Source of the DNA: Rugamonas sp045984285
Lineage (GTDB): Bacteria > Pseudomonadota > Gammaproteobacteria > Burkholderiales > Burkholderiaceae_D
Length of the DNA: 64,000 bases
Assembly (NCBI RefSeq): GCF_045984285.3
Contig: NZ_JBJQIK030000002.1
Coordinates: forward strand, 372,001 to 436,000
Reading direction: 5' to 3'
The translations under genes were made by a program, and so were the position numbers. This document shows positions 1-8,078 of the stretch, in pieces. The notes under the pieces are model-generated. The model ran no database searches and had not been told where the DNA came from. It saw only the letters and a list, made by a program, of their open reading frames with translations. Within the stretch, counting starts at the first letter, position 1. Each line of letters begins with the position of its first letter.

Positions 1-16
1 TTGAATTGACGCAGCC

Positions 17-889
17 ATGACCACCCAGCCCGAATATATCCTTACGCTTTCCTGCCCGGACCAGCGCGGCATCGTGCATAAGGTGTCCGGCTTCCTTGCC
101 GGACACGGCTGTAACATCATCGACTCCGCGCAGTTCGGCGACCAGGACGAGAAGCGCTTCTTCATGCGCGTGCATTTTGCGCGCGAGGATGCCGCGGTCA
201 CGGACCAGGCGCTGCGCAGCGATTTCGCGGCGCTGGGCGAGGACATGCGCCTGGAATGGGAGCTGCGCGACGCGCACTACAAGCCGCGCGTGCTGCTCAT
301 GGTGTCGAAGATCGGCCACTGCCTGAACGACCTGCTGTTCCGCTACAAGAGCGGCCTGCTGCCGGTGGAGATTCCGGCTATCGTGTCCAACCACATGGAC
401 TTCTACCAGCTGGCGGCCAGCTACAACATTCCCTTCCACCACCTGCCGCTGGCGGCCGGCGCGCCGGAATCGGCCAAGCAGGCGCAGGAAGCGCGCATCA
501 TCGAGCTGCTGGAAACGCACCAGATCGACCTGGTGGTGCTGGCGCGCTATATGCAGATCCTGTCGCCGGAGCTGTGTGCGCGCCTGAAGGGCAAGGCGAT
601 CAATATCCACCATTCCTTCCTGCCCAGCTTCAAGGGCGCCAAGCCGTATGCGCAGGCGCACCAGCGCGGCGTGAAGCTGATCGGCGCCACCGCGCACTTC
701 GTGACCGGCGACCTGGATGAAGGCCCGATCATCGAGCAGGACGTGGAACGCGTCGACCATTCGATGGATGCGGACACGCTGTCCGCCATCGGCCGCGACG
801 TGGAATGCGTGGTGCTGGCGCGCGCCGTCAAGTGGTTCGTCGAACACCGCATTTTGCAGAACGGCCACCGTACCGTGATTTTCAAGTAA
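17..889 (+). CDS. purU: Formyltetrahydrofolate deformylase
   Basis: The 290-residue product hydrolyses 10-formyltetrahydrofolate to formate and tetrahydrofolate. It balances one-carbon pools and supplies formate for purine synthesis in the cytoplasm. An ACT-like regulatory domain spans about residues 7-85 (ILTLSCPDQRGIV start). A formyltransferase domain follows from about 91, with INIHHSFLPSF (N196, H198) and GDLDEGPII (D234) matching the Asn-His-Asp catalytic set of GART-type enzymes. Length is normal for PurU. The ATG at 17 is the first in-frame start, and only 16 bases of upstream sequence are visible, so the promoter cannot be judged. yaeQ follows after 12 bases, so the two may be cotranscribed. 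Confidence 0.96.
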   Translation: MTTQPEYILTLSCPDQRGIVHKVSGFLAGHGCNIIDSAQFGDQDEKRFFMRVHFAREDAAVTDQALRSDFAALGEDMRLEWELRDAHYKPRVLLMVSKIGHCLNDLLFRYKSGLLPVEIPAIVSNHMDFYQLAASYNIPFHHLPLAAGAPESAKQAQEARIIELLETHQIDLVVLARYMQILSPELCARLKGKAINIHHSFLPSFKGAKPYAQAHQRGVKLIGATAHFVTGDLDEGPIIEQDVERVDHSMDADTLSAIGRDVECVVLARAVKWFVEHRILQNGHRTVIFK

Positions 890-901
890 AGCATTTTTCA
901 G

Positions 902-1444
902 ATGGCACTCAAAGCAACGATCTACAAGGCAGAACTCTCGATTGCGGACATGGACCGCAATTACTACGCAACCCATTCGCTGACGCTGGCCCGCCATCCG
1001 TCCGAAACCGACGAACGCATGATGGTGCGCCTGCTGGCCTTTGCCATCCACGCCGACGAAGCGCTGAGCTTCACCAAGGGCATGTTCGATGTGGAGGAAC
1101 CGGACCTGTGGCAGAAGGACCTCACCGACGCCATCCAGCTGTGGATTGAAGTGGGGCAGCCGGACGACCGCCGTATCCTGAAGGGCTGCGGCCGTTCCGA
1201 GCACGTCATCGTCTACAGCTACAGCGCGGCCAGCCCGATCTGGTGGAAGCAGCTGGCCAACAAGGTGGAGCGCGCGAAGAACCTCACCGTGATCAACCTG
1301 CCGTCCGAGACCACGGCCGCGCTGGAGAAAATGGCCCAGCGCAGCATGCAGCTGCAATGCACGATCCAGGATGGCCAGATCTGGCTCACCGACGGCACGG
1401 AGACCGTGCAGGTGGACCGCGAAACGTGGAAATCCGAACGCTAA
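902..1444 (+). CDS. yaeQ: YaeQ family protein
   Basis: This 180-residue cytoplasmic protein opens MALKATIYKAELSIADMDRNY and is recognisable along its whole length as YaeQ. The family has a PD-(D/E)XK nuclease-like fold. E. coli YaeQ was linked to suppression of RfaH loss, but its biochemical role is not settled. Length is typical. It follows purU by 12 bases with no terminator between them, so it is probably its operon partner. A TATAAT sequence lies just after its stop codon and probably serves the next gene. Confidence 0.92.
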   Translation: MALKATIYKAELSIADMDRNYYATHSLTLARHPSETDERMMVRLLAFAIHADEALSFTKGMFDVEEPDLWQKDLTDAIQLWIEVGQPDDRRILKGCGRSEHVIVYSYSAASPIWWKQLANKVERAKNLTVINLPSETTAALEKMAQRSMQLQCTIQDGQIWLTDGTETVQVDRETWKSER

Positions 1445-1446
1445 GC

Positions 1447-1459
1447 TATAATCTCGCGC
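1447..1459 (+). promoter_or_regulatory. Candidate -10 element upstream of the DUF2946 gene
   Basis: A perfect TATAAT lies at 1447-1452, immediately after the yaeQ stop. It is only 7 bases before the ATG at 1460. No convincing -35 hexamer is seen at the usual distance. If active, the transcript would start at or within a few bases of the start codon, so it would be leaderless or nearly so. This is inference from sequence only. Confidence 0.4.
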
Positions 1460-1867
1460 ATGAAGAAATCGACGACACGCCTGCTCAGTGCATGGATCGC
1501 CTGCTTTGCGATCCTGCTGAATGCGCTCGCGCCTTCGGTTTCGCATGCCATGAACGGCCAGAAGACCTGGGAAATCTGCCTGAACGATGGCACCCGCCTG
1601 AGCGGCTACGGCCAGCTGACGGAAGCGGATTTCCGCGCGCTGACCGACCGCAGCAAGCCTGCGCCGCAGCCAGCCGAAGCCATGAACATGGCCGATTGCG
1701 CCTACTGCCTTACGCACGCCGGCAGCACCGGCTTGCCGCCTGTTGAATTCGCGCTGCTGCTGCCGGAAGGGGCAGGGCGCATCCATCCCCCGCTGTTCTA
1801 CCAGGCCCCGCAGCCGCTGGAGATCTGGGTTGCCGCGCATCCGCGCGGACCGCCCGCCAACGCCTGA
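1460..1867 (+). CDS. DUF2946 family protein, copper-operon associated
   Basis: The 135-residue product has an N-terminal hydrophobic export segment (AWIACFAILLNALAPSVSHA). The family's cysteine/histidine motif follows as MADCAYCLTHAG (C80, C83, H86), with a further Cys at 40. DUF2946 proteins are small exported proteins of unknown function that are often encoded next to copper genes. That is the case here: a PCu(A)C chaperone, a YcnI-like protein and a TonB receptor follow on the same strand. The Cys-x2-Cys-x2-His group could bind metal, but this is inferred. No strong Shine-Dalgarno is seen, which fits the very short possible leader. Confidence 0.82.
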   Translation: MKKSTTRLLSAWIACFAILLNALAPSVSHAMNGQKTWEICLNDGTRLSGYGQLTEADFRALTDRSKPAPQPAEAMNMADCAYCLTHAGSTGLPPVEFALLLPEGAGRIHPPLFYQAPQPLEIWVAAHPRGPPANA

Positions 1868-1906
1868 ACCTTGATCGCACCATCCGACCAATTCAGGAGT
1901 TGAACC

Positions 1907-2356
1907 ATGAAACAGATTTTTCTCGCGTGCGCACTGAGCGCCGCCTTTATTTCCACTGCATCCGCCCAGGTGACTGTCAAGGATCCGTGGATCCGTGCCA
2001 CCGTGCCGGCCGCGAAAGCGTCCGGCGCCTTCATGCAGCTGCAATCGGCGCAGGACGTGCGCCTGGTTGAAGCCCGCACTCCCGTCGCGGGCAGCGCCGA
2101 GCTGCACCAGATGTCCATGAAGGACAACCGCATGATGATGTCGCCGGTGGACAGCATCGAGCTCCCGGCAGGCAAGCCGGTGGCGCTGGCGTCCGGCGGC
2201 TACCACATCATGCTGATGCAGCTGAAGCAGCAGATGAAGGAGGGCAGCACCGTGCCGCTCACCCTCGTCTTCGAAGGCAAGGACAAGAAGCGCAGCCAGG
2301 TAGAAGTTCAGGTGCCTGTGAAGCCCCTGAGCTACAGCCCGCACGCCGGCCATTAA
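1907..2356 (+). CDS. Periplasmic copper chaperone PCu(A)C
   Basis: This 149-residue protein has a cleavable signal ending at ...STASA and a DUF461/PCu(A)C beta-barrel. The diagnostic copper motif H-x10-M-x21-H-x-M is met exactly by H67, M78, H100 and M102. In characterised relatives the protein binds Cu(I) in the periplasm and passes it to the CuA or CuB site during cytochrome oxidase assembly. A good ribosome binding site (AGGAG) precedes the ATG. It sits second in the operon and is followed after 13 bases by the YcnI-like gene. Confidence 0.93.
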   Translation: MKQIFLACALSAAFISTASAQVTVKDPWIRATVPAAKASGAFMQLQSAQDVRLVEARTPVAGSAELHQMSMKDNRMMMSPVDSIELPAGKPVALASGGYHIMLMQLKQQMKEGSTVPLTLVFEGKDKKRSQVEVQVPVKPLSYSPHAGH

Positions 2357-2369
2357 ACGGAGGCGAATT

Positions 2370-2834
2370 ATGAACAAAATGATCGCCATCGCCGCAGCCC
2401 TGCTGCTGGCGCAGAACGCGCACGCCCATGTCACGCTGGAACAGCGCAGCGCCACGGCGGGCACTTACCAGAAGCTCACGTTCCGCGTCGGCCACGGCTG
2501 CCAGGGCAGCGCCACGCGCGCCCTTACCGTCGTCATGCCGGAAGGCGTGGGCGCAGCCAAACCCATGCCCAAGCAGGGCTGGAAAATCGCCATTTCGCCG
2601 ACCGAAATCACCTGGACCGGCGGCCCGCTGCCGGACGAGTACTACGACGAGTTCTCGATGCAGGCGAAGCTGTCGCCGGAAGCAGGCAAGCGCTATTTCA
2701 AGGTAGTGCAGACCTGCGTGAAAGGCAGCATGTCGTGGGACGAACTGCCAGGCGAAGCCAATGTGAAACTCAAGGCGCCCGCGCCCGTGCTGGATGTGCT
2801 GCCTTCCGAGGCTGCCCCGGCGCACGTGCACTGA
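2370..2834 (+). CDS. YcnI-like copper-binding protein (DUF1775)
   Basis: The 154-residue exported protein has its signal peptide ending at AQNAHA, so the mature protein would begin with a histidine (H20, HVTLEQ). This is the hallmark of the YcnI/DUF1775 family. In Bacillus subtilis YcnI the N-terminal His and an acidic residue form a single-histidine copper brace. A conserved Trp appears in WTGGPLPDEYYDEF. Unlike Gram-positive YcnI it has no C-terminal membrane anchor. It lies between the PCu(A)C gene and a TonB receptor with gaps of 13 and 9 bases, so a joint role in copper handling is likely. Confidence 0.88.
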   Translation: MNKMIAIAAALLLAQNAHAHVTLEQRSATAGTYQKLTFRVGHGCQGSATRALTVVMPEGVGAAKPMPKQGWKIAISPTEITWTGGPLPDEYYDEFSMQAKLSPEAGKRYFKVVQTCVKGSMSWDELPGEANVKLKAPAPVLDVLPSEAAPAHVH

Positions 2835-2843
2835 GGGGCTGCC

Positions 2844-5051
2844 ATGAAGACAATCCGATTGAAACCGCTGGCTGCGATGCTGGCGGCGGCGGGCATTGCC
2901 GCGTCCGCGCAGGCGCAAACCGAAAAGGTCATGGACACCGTCACTGTGAACGGTGGCCGTCCCAGTTCGCTGCCGACGCAGATTCCAACCACCATCGAGA
3001 GCATCACCGCGCAGCAGATTGAAGAGCGTATCAACGCCTTCGACAGCGAGGACGCGCTCAAGTACTTCCCAAGCCTGAACGTGCGCAAGCGCTATGTGGG
3101 CGACTACGACCACGCTGTGCTGGCCAGCCGCGCATCCGGCACGGGCAACAGCGCCCGCTCGCTGGTGTATGCGGACGGCATCCAGCTTTCCAACCTGCTG
3201 GGCAATGGCGCAACATTTACCCCGCGCTGGGGCCTGGTGACGCCGGAAGAAATCGAGCGGGTGGACGTGCTGTACGGCCCGTTCTCGGCCACCTATCCCG
3301 GCAACTCGGTGGGCGCAGTGGTGGACTACCAGACCCGCATGCCAACGAAGCTGGAAGCGCATCTCAAGCTGTCCGGCTTCGCGCAGCAGTTCGCGGAATA
3401 CGGCACGGACGACAACTACTACGGCAAGCAGGCCAGCGCTTCGCTGGGCGACCGCAATGGCGCGTTCTCGTGGTGGATTAACCTTTCGCGCACCGACAAC
3501 AATGGCCAGCCGCTGGCCTTTGCCAACAAGTTCGTTTCGTCCGGTGTGAACAGCAGCGCGGGTGTGCCGGTGACGGGCGCTATCCTGGGCCGCAATCCCT
3601 CCAACCGGGAATGGCTGATCCTCGGCGCCACGAGCCAGATCCACACCGTGCAGGATCATGCGAAGCTCAAGCTGGCCTATGACTTCTCGCCGACGCTGCG
3701 CGCCAGCTACACGCTGGGCTGGTGGCAGAACGATGCGCAGCGCCATGTGGAGTCCTACCTGCGCGACGGCAGCGGCAAGCCCGTAACGCTGGGCGATATC
3801 AATGTGGGCGGGAAGCGCTATACGCTGGCGCCGAGCGACTTCGCGCCGCAGCTGAACGAGCTCGAACACCAGATGCATGGCCTGTCGCTCAAGCAGCATA
3901 CGAAAGGCCTGTTCGACTGGGAGATCGCAGCCAGCCTGTATGACTACCAGCGCGACCTGGCGCGCACGCCGTCCAATATCACCGATATGGAAGGCAGCGG
4001 CTGGAATACGCTGGCGCTGAAGGGCATCTGGCGTCCCGGCACGCACACCGTCGATTTCGGCGTGCAGCGCGAGGCGGCGAAGCTGCGCACGCGCGTGTTC
4101 GGCGCTACCGGCTGGACCCGCGCCACCAGCGGCCGTTTCATCTCCAGCTTCGACGGCGAAACCCGCCTCGAAAGCCTGTATGCGCAGGACACCTGGCGCA
4201 TCGATGAAAGCTGGCGCCTCACGCTGGGGGGCCGCTTCGAGCGCTGGCAGGCCTTCGGCGGCAAGCTCTCCGGCGTCGGGCTTCCGGCCCGCAGCGAAAA
4301 TGCCTGGTCGCCGAAGACGGCGCTGGCCTGGCGCGCGAACGACGAGTGGACGCTCAAGGCATCCGCAGGCCGCGCGGTCCGCAACCCGACGGCGGCGGAA
4401 CTGTTCCAGGGCTCCATCGTGGACGGCAAGCCGGTCAACACCGATCCGAACCTGCGCGCCGAGAAGTCGTGGACCACGGAATTGACGGCGGAACGGCTGA
4501 CGGACAAGGGCAGTGTGCGCGCCACGCTGTTCCATGAGCGCACGCGCGATGCGCTGTATTCGCAGGCGCTCACGCCAACGGTGAACACGGTGCAGAATGT
4601 GGGCGGCATTGTCACCAATGGGCTGGAGCTGTCGCAGCAGGAGGATCAGCTGTGGTGGCCGCAGCTGTCCGTGAACAGCAGTCTGACGTATGCCGATTCC
4701 ACCATCAAGGAGAACGGCGCCTTCCCGGCCAGCGTGGGCAAGCAGCAGCCGCGCGTGCCGCGCTGGCGTGCAACCTTACTCGCTACCTGGCGCGCCGGCG
4801 AGCAGTGGAGCACGACCTTCGGCCTGCGCTATAGCGGCAAGCAGTTCGGCACGCTGGATAACAGCGATCCGAACGGCTTTGCCTATATGGGGGTATCGGA
4901 GTTCCTGGTGGCGGACCTGCGTGCGCGCTACCGCATCAGCAGGCAGTGGACGCTGTCCGCCGGGGTGGATAACCTGAACAACAAGAAGTACTGGGCCTTC
5001 CACCCTTACACCCAGCGTACGCTGGTGGCCGAACTGAAGTTCGACCTCTAG
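2844..5051 (+). CDS. TonB-dependent receptor of the copper operon
   Basis: This 735-residue outer-membrane receptor has a signal peptide (to about residue 27, ASAQAQ), a plug domain (about 38-165, with VTPEEIERVDVLYGPFSA) and a 22-strand-type barrel. It ends in the aromatic-terminated segment LVAELKFDL. It is the last gene of the DUF2946/PCu(A)C/YcnI unit, 9 bases after ycnI. By position it probably imports copper or a copper complex, as OprC/NosA-type receptors do. The substrate cannot be read from the sequence. The gene is intact and full length. Confidence 0.9.
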   Translation: MKTIRLKPLAAMLAAAGIAASAQAQTEKVMDTVTVNGGRPSSLPTQIPTTIESITAQQIEERINAFDSEDALKYFPSLNVRKRYVGDYDHAVLASRASGTGNSARSLVYADGIQLSNLLGNGATFTPRWGLVTPEEIERVDVLYGPFSATYPGNSVGAVVDYQTRMPTKLEAHLKLSGFAQQFAEYGTDDNYYGKQASASLGDRNGAFSWWINLSRTDNNGQPLAFANKFVSSGVNSSAGVPVTGAILGRNPSNREWLILGATSQIHTVQDHAKLKLAYDFSPTLRASYTLGWWQNDAQRHVESYLRDGSGKPVTLGDINVGGKRYTLAPSDFAPQLNELEHQMHGLSLKQHTKGLFDWEIAASLYDYQRDLARTPSNITDMEGSGWNTLALKGIWRPGTHTVDFGVQREAAKLRTRVFGATGWTRATSGRFISSFDGETRLESLYAQDTWRIDESWRLTLGGRFERWQAFGGKLSGVGLPARSENAWSPKTALAWRANDEWTLKASAGRAVRNPTAAELFQGSIVDGKPVNTDPNLRAEKSWTTELTAERLTDKGSVRATLFHERTRDALYSQALTPTVNTVQNVGGIVTNGLELSQQEDQLWWPQLSVNSSLTYADSTIKENGAFPASVGKQQPRVPRWRATLLATWRAGEQWSTTFGLRYSGKQFGTLDNSDPNGFAYMGVSEFLVADLRARYRISRQWTLSAGVDNLNNKKYWAFHPYTQRTLVAELKFDL

Positions 5052-5061
5052 AAAATGACAA

Positions 5062-5088
5062 GCCCGGCGGGTCCTAAGCCTGCCGGGC
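5062..5088. terminator. GC-rich hairpin between convergent genes
   Basis: GCCCGGC (5062-5068) pairs with GCCGGGC (5082-5088) in the 65-base gap between the ends of two convergent genes. No T-run follows on either strand, so it is only a weak candidate for a bidirectional terminator or mRNA 3'-end stabiliser. Confidence 0.35.
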
Positions 5089-5116
5089 GGGTCAAACCAT
5101 CACTTGCGCCTTTGTC

Positions 5117-5893
5117 TTACGGCGCGCTGCCGAGGCGCTTCACGCCGCCGGAGCCGAGAACCGTTTTGCTGACCTGCGGGTCGCCGTAGTAGCCAACGTC
5201 GCCGGAACCGGCCACGCTCACGCTGAGTTCTTTGGACGCGTTCACGACGGCGTCGCCCGAACCGCCGATGCTCACCGATGCTTCGCGCACGGCCAGCTGG
5301 CCCACCTTGACGTTGCCCGAACCGCCGATCGACACTTCCAGGCGTTCCGCCTTGCCGCCGGCCTTCACGCTGCCGCTGCCGCCAAGGGCGATGGCCACAC
5401 GTTCGCTTTTCACTTCGCGCACATCGATGCTGCCGGAGCCGCCGACATCGAAGGACACCTTTTCGCCGCGCATTTCAGCCGCCGTGACGGAACCCGAGCC
5501 GCCGACCGAGATGTTCGACAGCTTGCGTGTGGTGACTACCACGCGGATATTGCGGGAATCGAGCTGCAGGTTCTTCTTGTTGGGGCGGATATGCAGGGAA
5601 CCGTCTTCCACCACGGTTTCCAGCAGCGGCATGATGTTGTCGTCCGCTTCGATGCTGACGTTTTCGCTGTTGCCCAGCCGGACGTCCACCTTGGCGCCGA
5701 TGCTCAGCGCCAGTCCTGAGAATTGGGCCACGTCGCGCGCTTGTTTCACGATGTGGCCACTACCTTGCACGCGCTCGCCACGCATCCAGTTCAGCGGCCC
5801 CGCGACAGCTTCGCTCATCGGTACGACGACGGCGAAGGCGCTGGCGGCCAGCAGGGCGGCGCTGACGGCGGTTGTGATTTTTTTAGCAAACAT
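5117..5893 (-). CDS. Exported GIN-domain protein (DUF2807)
   Basis: The 258-residue exported protein has a signal peptide (MFAKKITTAVSAALLAASAF) and a repetitive beta-helix built of GGSGS-type turns (SIGGSGN, ALGGSGS, SVAGSGD). This is typical of the head GIN domain family DUF2807, once called putative auto-transporter adhesin. Its function is unknown. I chose the ATG at 5893 over an upstream in-frame ATG (5959) because a GGGGAGA ribosome site precedes it and the signal peptide begins there. A second, shorter member of the family is encoded at 19347-19967. It stands alone and converges on the copper operon. Confidence 0.85.
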   Translation of the reverse strand: MFAKKITTAVSAALLAASAFAVVVPMSEAVAGPLNWMRGERVQGSGHIVKQARDVAQFSGLALSIGAKVDVRLGNSENVSIEADDNIMPLLETVVEDGSLHIRPNKKNLQLDSRNIRVVVTTRKLSNISVGGSGSVTAAEMRGEKVSFDVGGSGSIDVREVKSERVAIALGGSGSVKAGGKAERLEVSIGGSGNVKVGQLAVREASVSIGGSGDAVVNASKELSVSVAGSGDVGYYGDPQVSKTVLGSGGVKRLGSAP

Positions 5894-6022
5894 TCTGTTC
5901 TCCCCATGTATTGGTGTTCGTATGCCTTGCATGGTACGGCAGGGCACACAAGGGGGCATCCGGCGTGCGACAGAACGCAGCCGGAGCGGAACAGAATGCA
6001 GGATGGCGGGACAGGCTGCTGG

Positions 6023-7294
6023 CTAATCCAGCGGCACGTTGCGGTAGCGGTTTACTTCCACACCGGTGACCGGGCGGGCATTATTGCCCCAGTCACTGCG
6101 CAGGTAGGACACCACGGCGGCCACCTCGGTATCGTCGAGGACATGGCTGAAGGGCGGCATGCCATAGGGGCGGGGATTGCCCGCCGTGCCGGGCGCGAAG
6201 CCGCCATTCAGCACGATGCGCACCGGATTGGCCGCTTCGTCCATCGTCAGCGCGCGGTTGCCAGCCAACGGCGGGTAGTGCGGCGGAATGCCTTCGCCCT
6301 TGTCGCCGTGGCACTCGGCGCACTGCGCTTTGTAGATCTTTGCGCCGGCTTCAAGGAAGGCCACCGCCTCCGGCGCTTTCGAACGCTTGTACTCTTCCGG
6401 TTTGCCGTCCGGCGATGGAAGCGCTTTCAGGTACACCGCCATGGCGCGCACGTCGGCGTCCTCCAGGTGCTGCAGGCTGGCGCGCACCACCTCCGCCATG
6501 GGCCCGAACACCGTGGCGCGCGGCGAAATGCCGGTCTTGAGCAGGGCGGTGATATGGTCGATTTCCCAGTCGCCGAGGCCCGCTTCGGCATCGGAATTCA
6601 GCGAGGGCGCATACCAGCCCAGCACCGGCAGCAAGCCGCCGGACAGGCCGCCGTCGCTGCCGCCCAGTGCATTGCGGGCGCTGTGGCACGCGCTGCAGTG
6701 GCCCAGGCCCTGGACCAGGTAGGCGCCGCGGTTCCATTCGGCGGACTGCTTCGGCTCCGGCTTGAAGACAGCGGGCTTGAAATACAACGCGCGCCAGGCA
6801 GCCAGCGCAATCTGCTGGTTATAAGGGAAGCGCAGTTCATGCGGACGGTTGGCCTGCTTCACGGCGGGCACGGTGCGGAAGAACGCATACAGCGCATCCG
6901 AATCATCGCGCGTGATGGCAGTGTAGTTCGTGTACGGGAAGGCCGGGTAGAGCAGGCGGCCATCGGCGGCGCGGCCGTTATGCAGCGCGTTCCAGAAATC
7001 GTCCGCCGTCCACTTGCCGATGCCGGTTTCCGTATCGGAGGTGATATTGGGCGAAATGACGGCGCCGAACGGGGTTTGCAGCGCGCGGCCGCCCGCATAC
7101 TGGGCGCCGCCGCGCGTGGTGTGGCAGGCCATGCAGTCGCCTGCTTTGGCGAGATAGGCGCCACGCGCCACTTTTTCGGCGGCCGGCATTGCGAGCGAGG
7201 TGGCGCTCGGTGGCGGGCCGTCGTCATGGCTGGGCCACAGGAACCAGGCGGTGGCAAGGAGGAAGGCGAGGAGGGCGAGCAGTGTCTTTTTCAT
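6023..7294 (-). CDS. Triheme membrane-associated cytochrome c
   Basis: This 423-residue protein has an N-terminal hydrophobic anchor or signal (residues 4-20) and three c-type heme sites: CMACH (54-58), CSACH (200-204) and CAECH (325-329). The three-domain layout matches the cytochrome c subunit of membrane-bound alcohol, aldehyde or gluconate dehydrogenases, which passes electrons from a periplasmic dehydrogenase to ubiquinone. No such dehydrogenase lies next to it, so the electron donor is unknown. It follows the diheme cytochrome gene by 10 bases and is surely cotranscribed with it. Confidence 0.88.
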   Translation of the reverse strand: MKKTLLALLAFLLATAWFLWPSHDDGPPPSATSLAMPAAEKVARGAYLAKAGDCMACHTTRGGAQYAGGRALQTPFGAVISPNITSDTETGIGKWTADDFWNALHNGRAADGRLLYPAFPYTNYTAITRDDSDALYAFFRTVPAVKQANRPHELRFPYNQQIALAAWRALYFKPAVFKPEPKQSAEWNRGAYLVQGLGHCSACHSARNALGGSDGGLSGGLLPVLGWYAPSLNSDAEAGLGDWEIDHITALLKTGISPRATVFGPMAEVVRASLQHLEDADVRAMAVYLKALPSPDGKPEEYKRSKAPEAVAFLEAGAKIYKAQCAECHGDKGEGIPPHYPPLAGNRALTMDEAANPVRIVLNGGFAPGTAGNPRPYGMPPFSHVLDDTEVAAVVSYLRSDWGNNARPVTGVEVNRYRNVPLD

Positions 7295-7304
7295 GGTGCG
7301 CTCC

Positions 7305-8009
7305 TCACTGTGGCACGCCGCCGCATTTCAGCGGCAGCGGCTCGGGCAAGGAAGTGGCAGGACGCGCCGCCGCATCGGCGGGCTGCAGCGAGAGCCAGCC
7401 CGAAACGGCCGCCACATCCGCTTCGGACAGGCGATCTGCCACGTCGGCCATGCAATCCGGCGCATGCGCCTTGCGCACCTTGTTCTTCCAGGCGCCGAAC
7501 TGCGCGTTGATATAGTCGCGCGGCAGGCCGATAAGGCCAGGGATTGCGGGCGCCACACCGGTCAGCTGCGCGCCGTGGCAGGAAACGCAGGCGGGAATCT
7601 TCTTCGCCGGATCGCCATGCAGGGCCAGCACGCGGCCGCGTTCCACCATGGCGGGCGTGGCGCTGTTCGGCTGCGGCGCGGGGTAGGGAGGATGCTGCTC
7701 CGAGTAGAACTGCGCAATCTCGCGCAGGTAGGCTTCCGGCAGCTGTTCCACCATATAGCTCATCATCGGATACTGGCGGCGGCCATCGCGGAAGTTCAGC
7801 AGCTGGTTGTACAGGTAGCCGGCCGGCTTGCCGGCGATGCGCGGGAAGAAGGCATCGTTGCGGTCCTTGACCTGGTGGCAGCTCATGCAGGGCGCCAGGC
7901 GCTGCTCCAGCGTGTCCTTCAGCTCGGGCGCCGCACTGGCGAAAACCGGCAGCAGGAAGCCGAGGCAGAGCACTGCCCGGCGGAAGCGGGAAGATGAGAG
8001 AATAGTCAT
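7305..8009 (-). CDS. Diheme cytochrome c (c4-like)
   Basis: The 234-residue periplasmic protein has a signal peptide (LCLGFLLPVFASA) and two heme c sites, CMSCH (41-45) and CVSCH (141-145), in two similar halves. This is like cytochrome c4, a soluble electron carrier to terminal oxidases. It is the first gene of a two-gene operon with the triheme cytochrome downstream. It is divergent from a MocR-type regulator across a 69-base gap, so that regulator may control it; this is inference from layout. Confidence 0.85.
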   Translation of the reverse strand: MTILSSSRFRRAVLCLGFLLPVFASAAPELKDTLEQRLAPCMSCHQVKDRNDAFFPRIAGKPAGYLYNQLLNFRDGRRQYPMMSYMVEQLPEAYLREIAQFYSEQHPPYPAPQPNSATPAMVERGRVLALHGDPAKKIPACVSCHGAQLTGVAPAIPGLIGLPRDYINAQFGAWKNKVRKAHAPDCMADVADRLSEADVAAVSGWLSLQPADAAARPATSLPEPLPLKCGGVPQ

Positions 8010-8078
8010 GATGACATCTTACTCCCCCCGGCGCCGCGGGAACAGGCGCAGATGCCGACCGAAACGAGGTAATCAGAT

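Noticed and set aside
2259..4535. 758-residue open frame opposite the copper TonB receptor
   Set aside because: Antisense shadow, crosses two real genes.
5062..5088. Intrinsic terminator for the copper operon
   Set aside because: No T-run follows on either strand; kept only as a weak hairpin.
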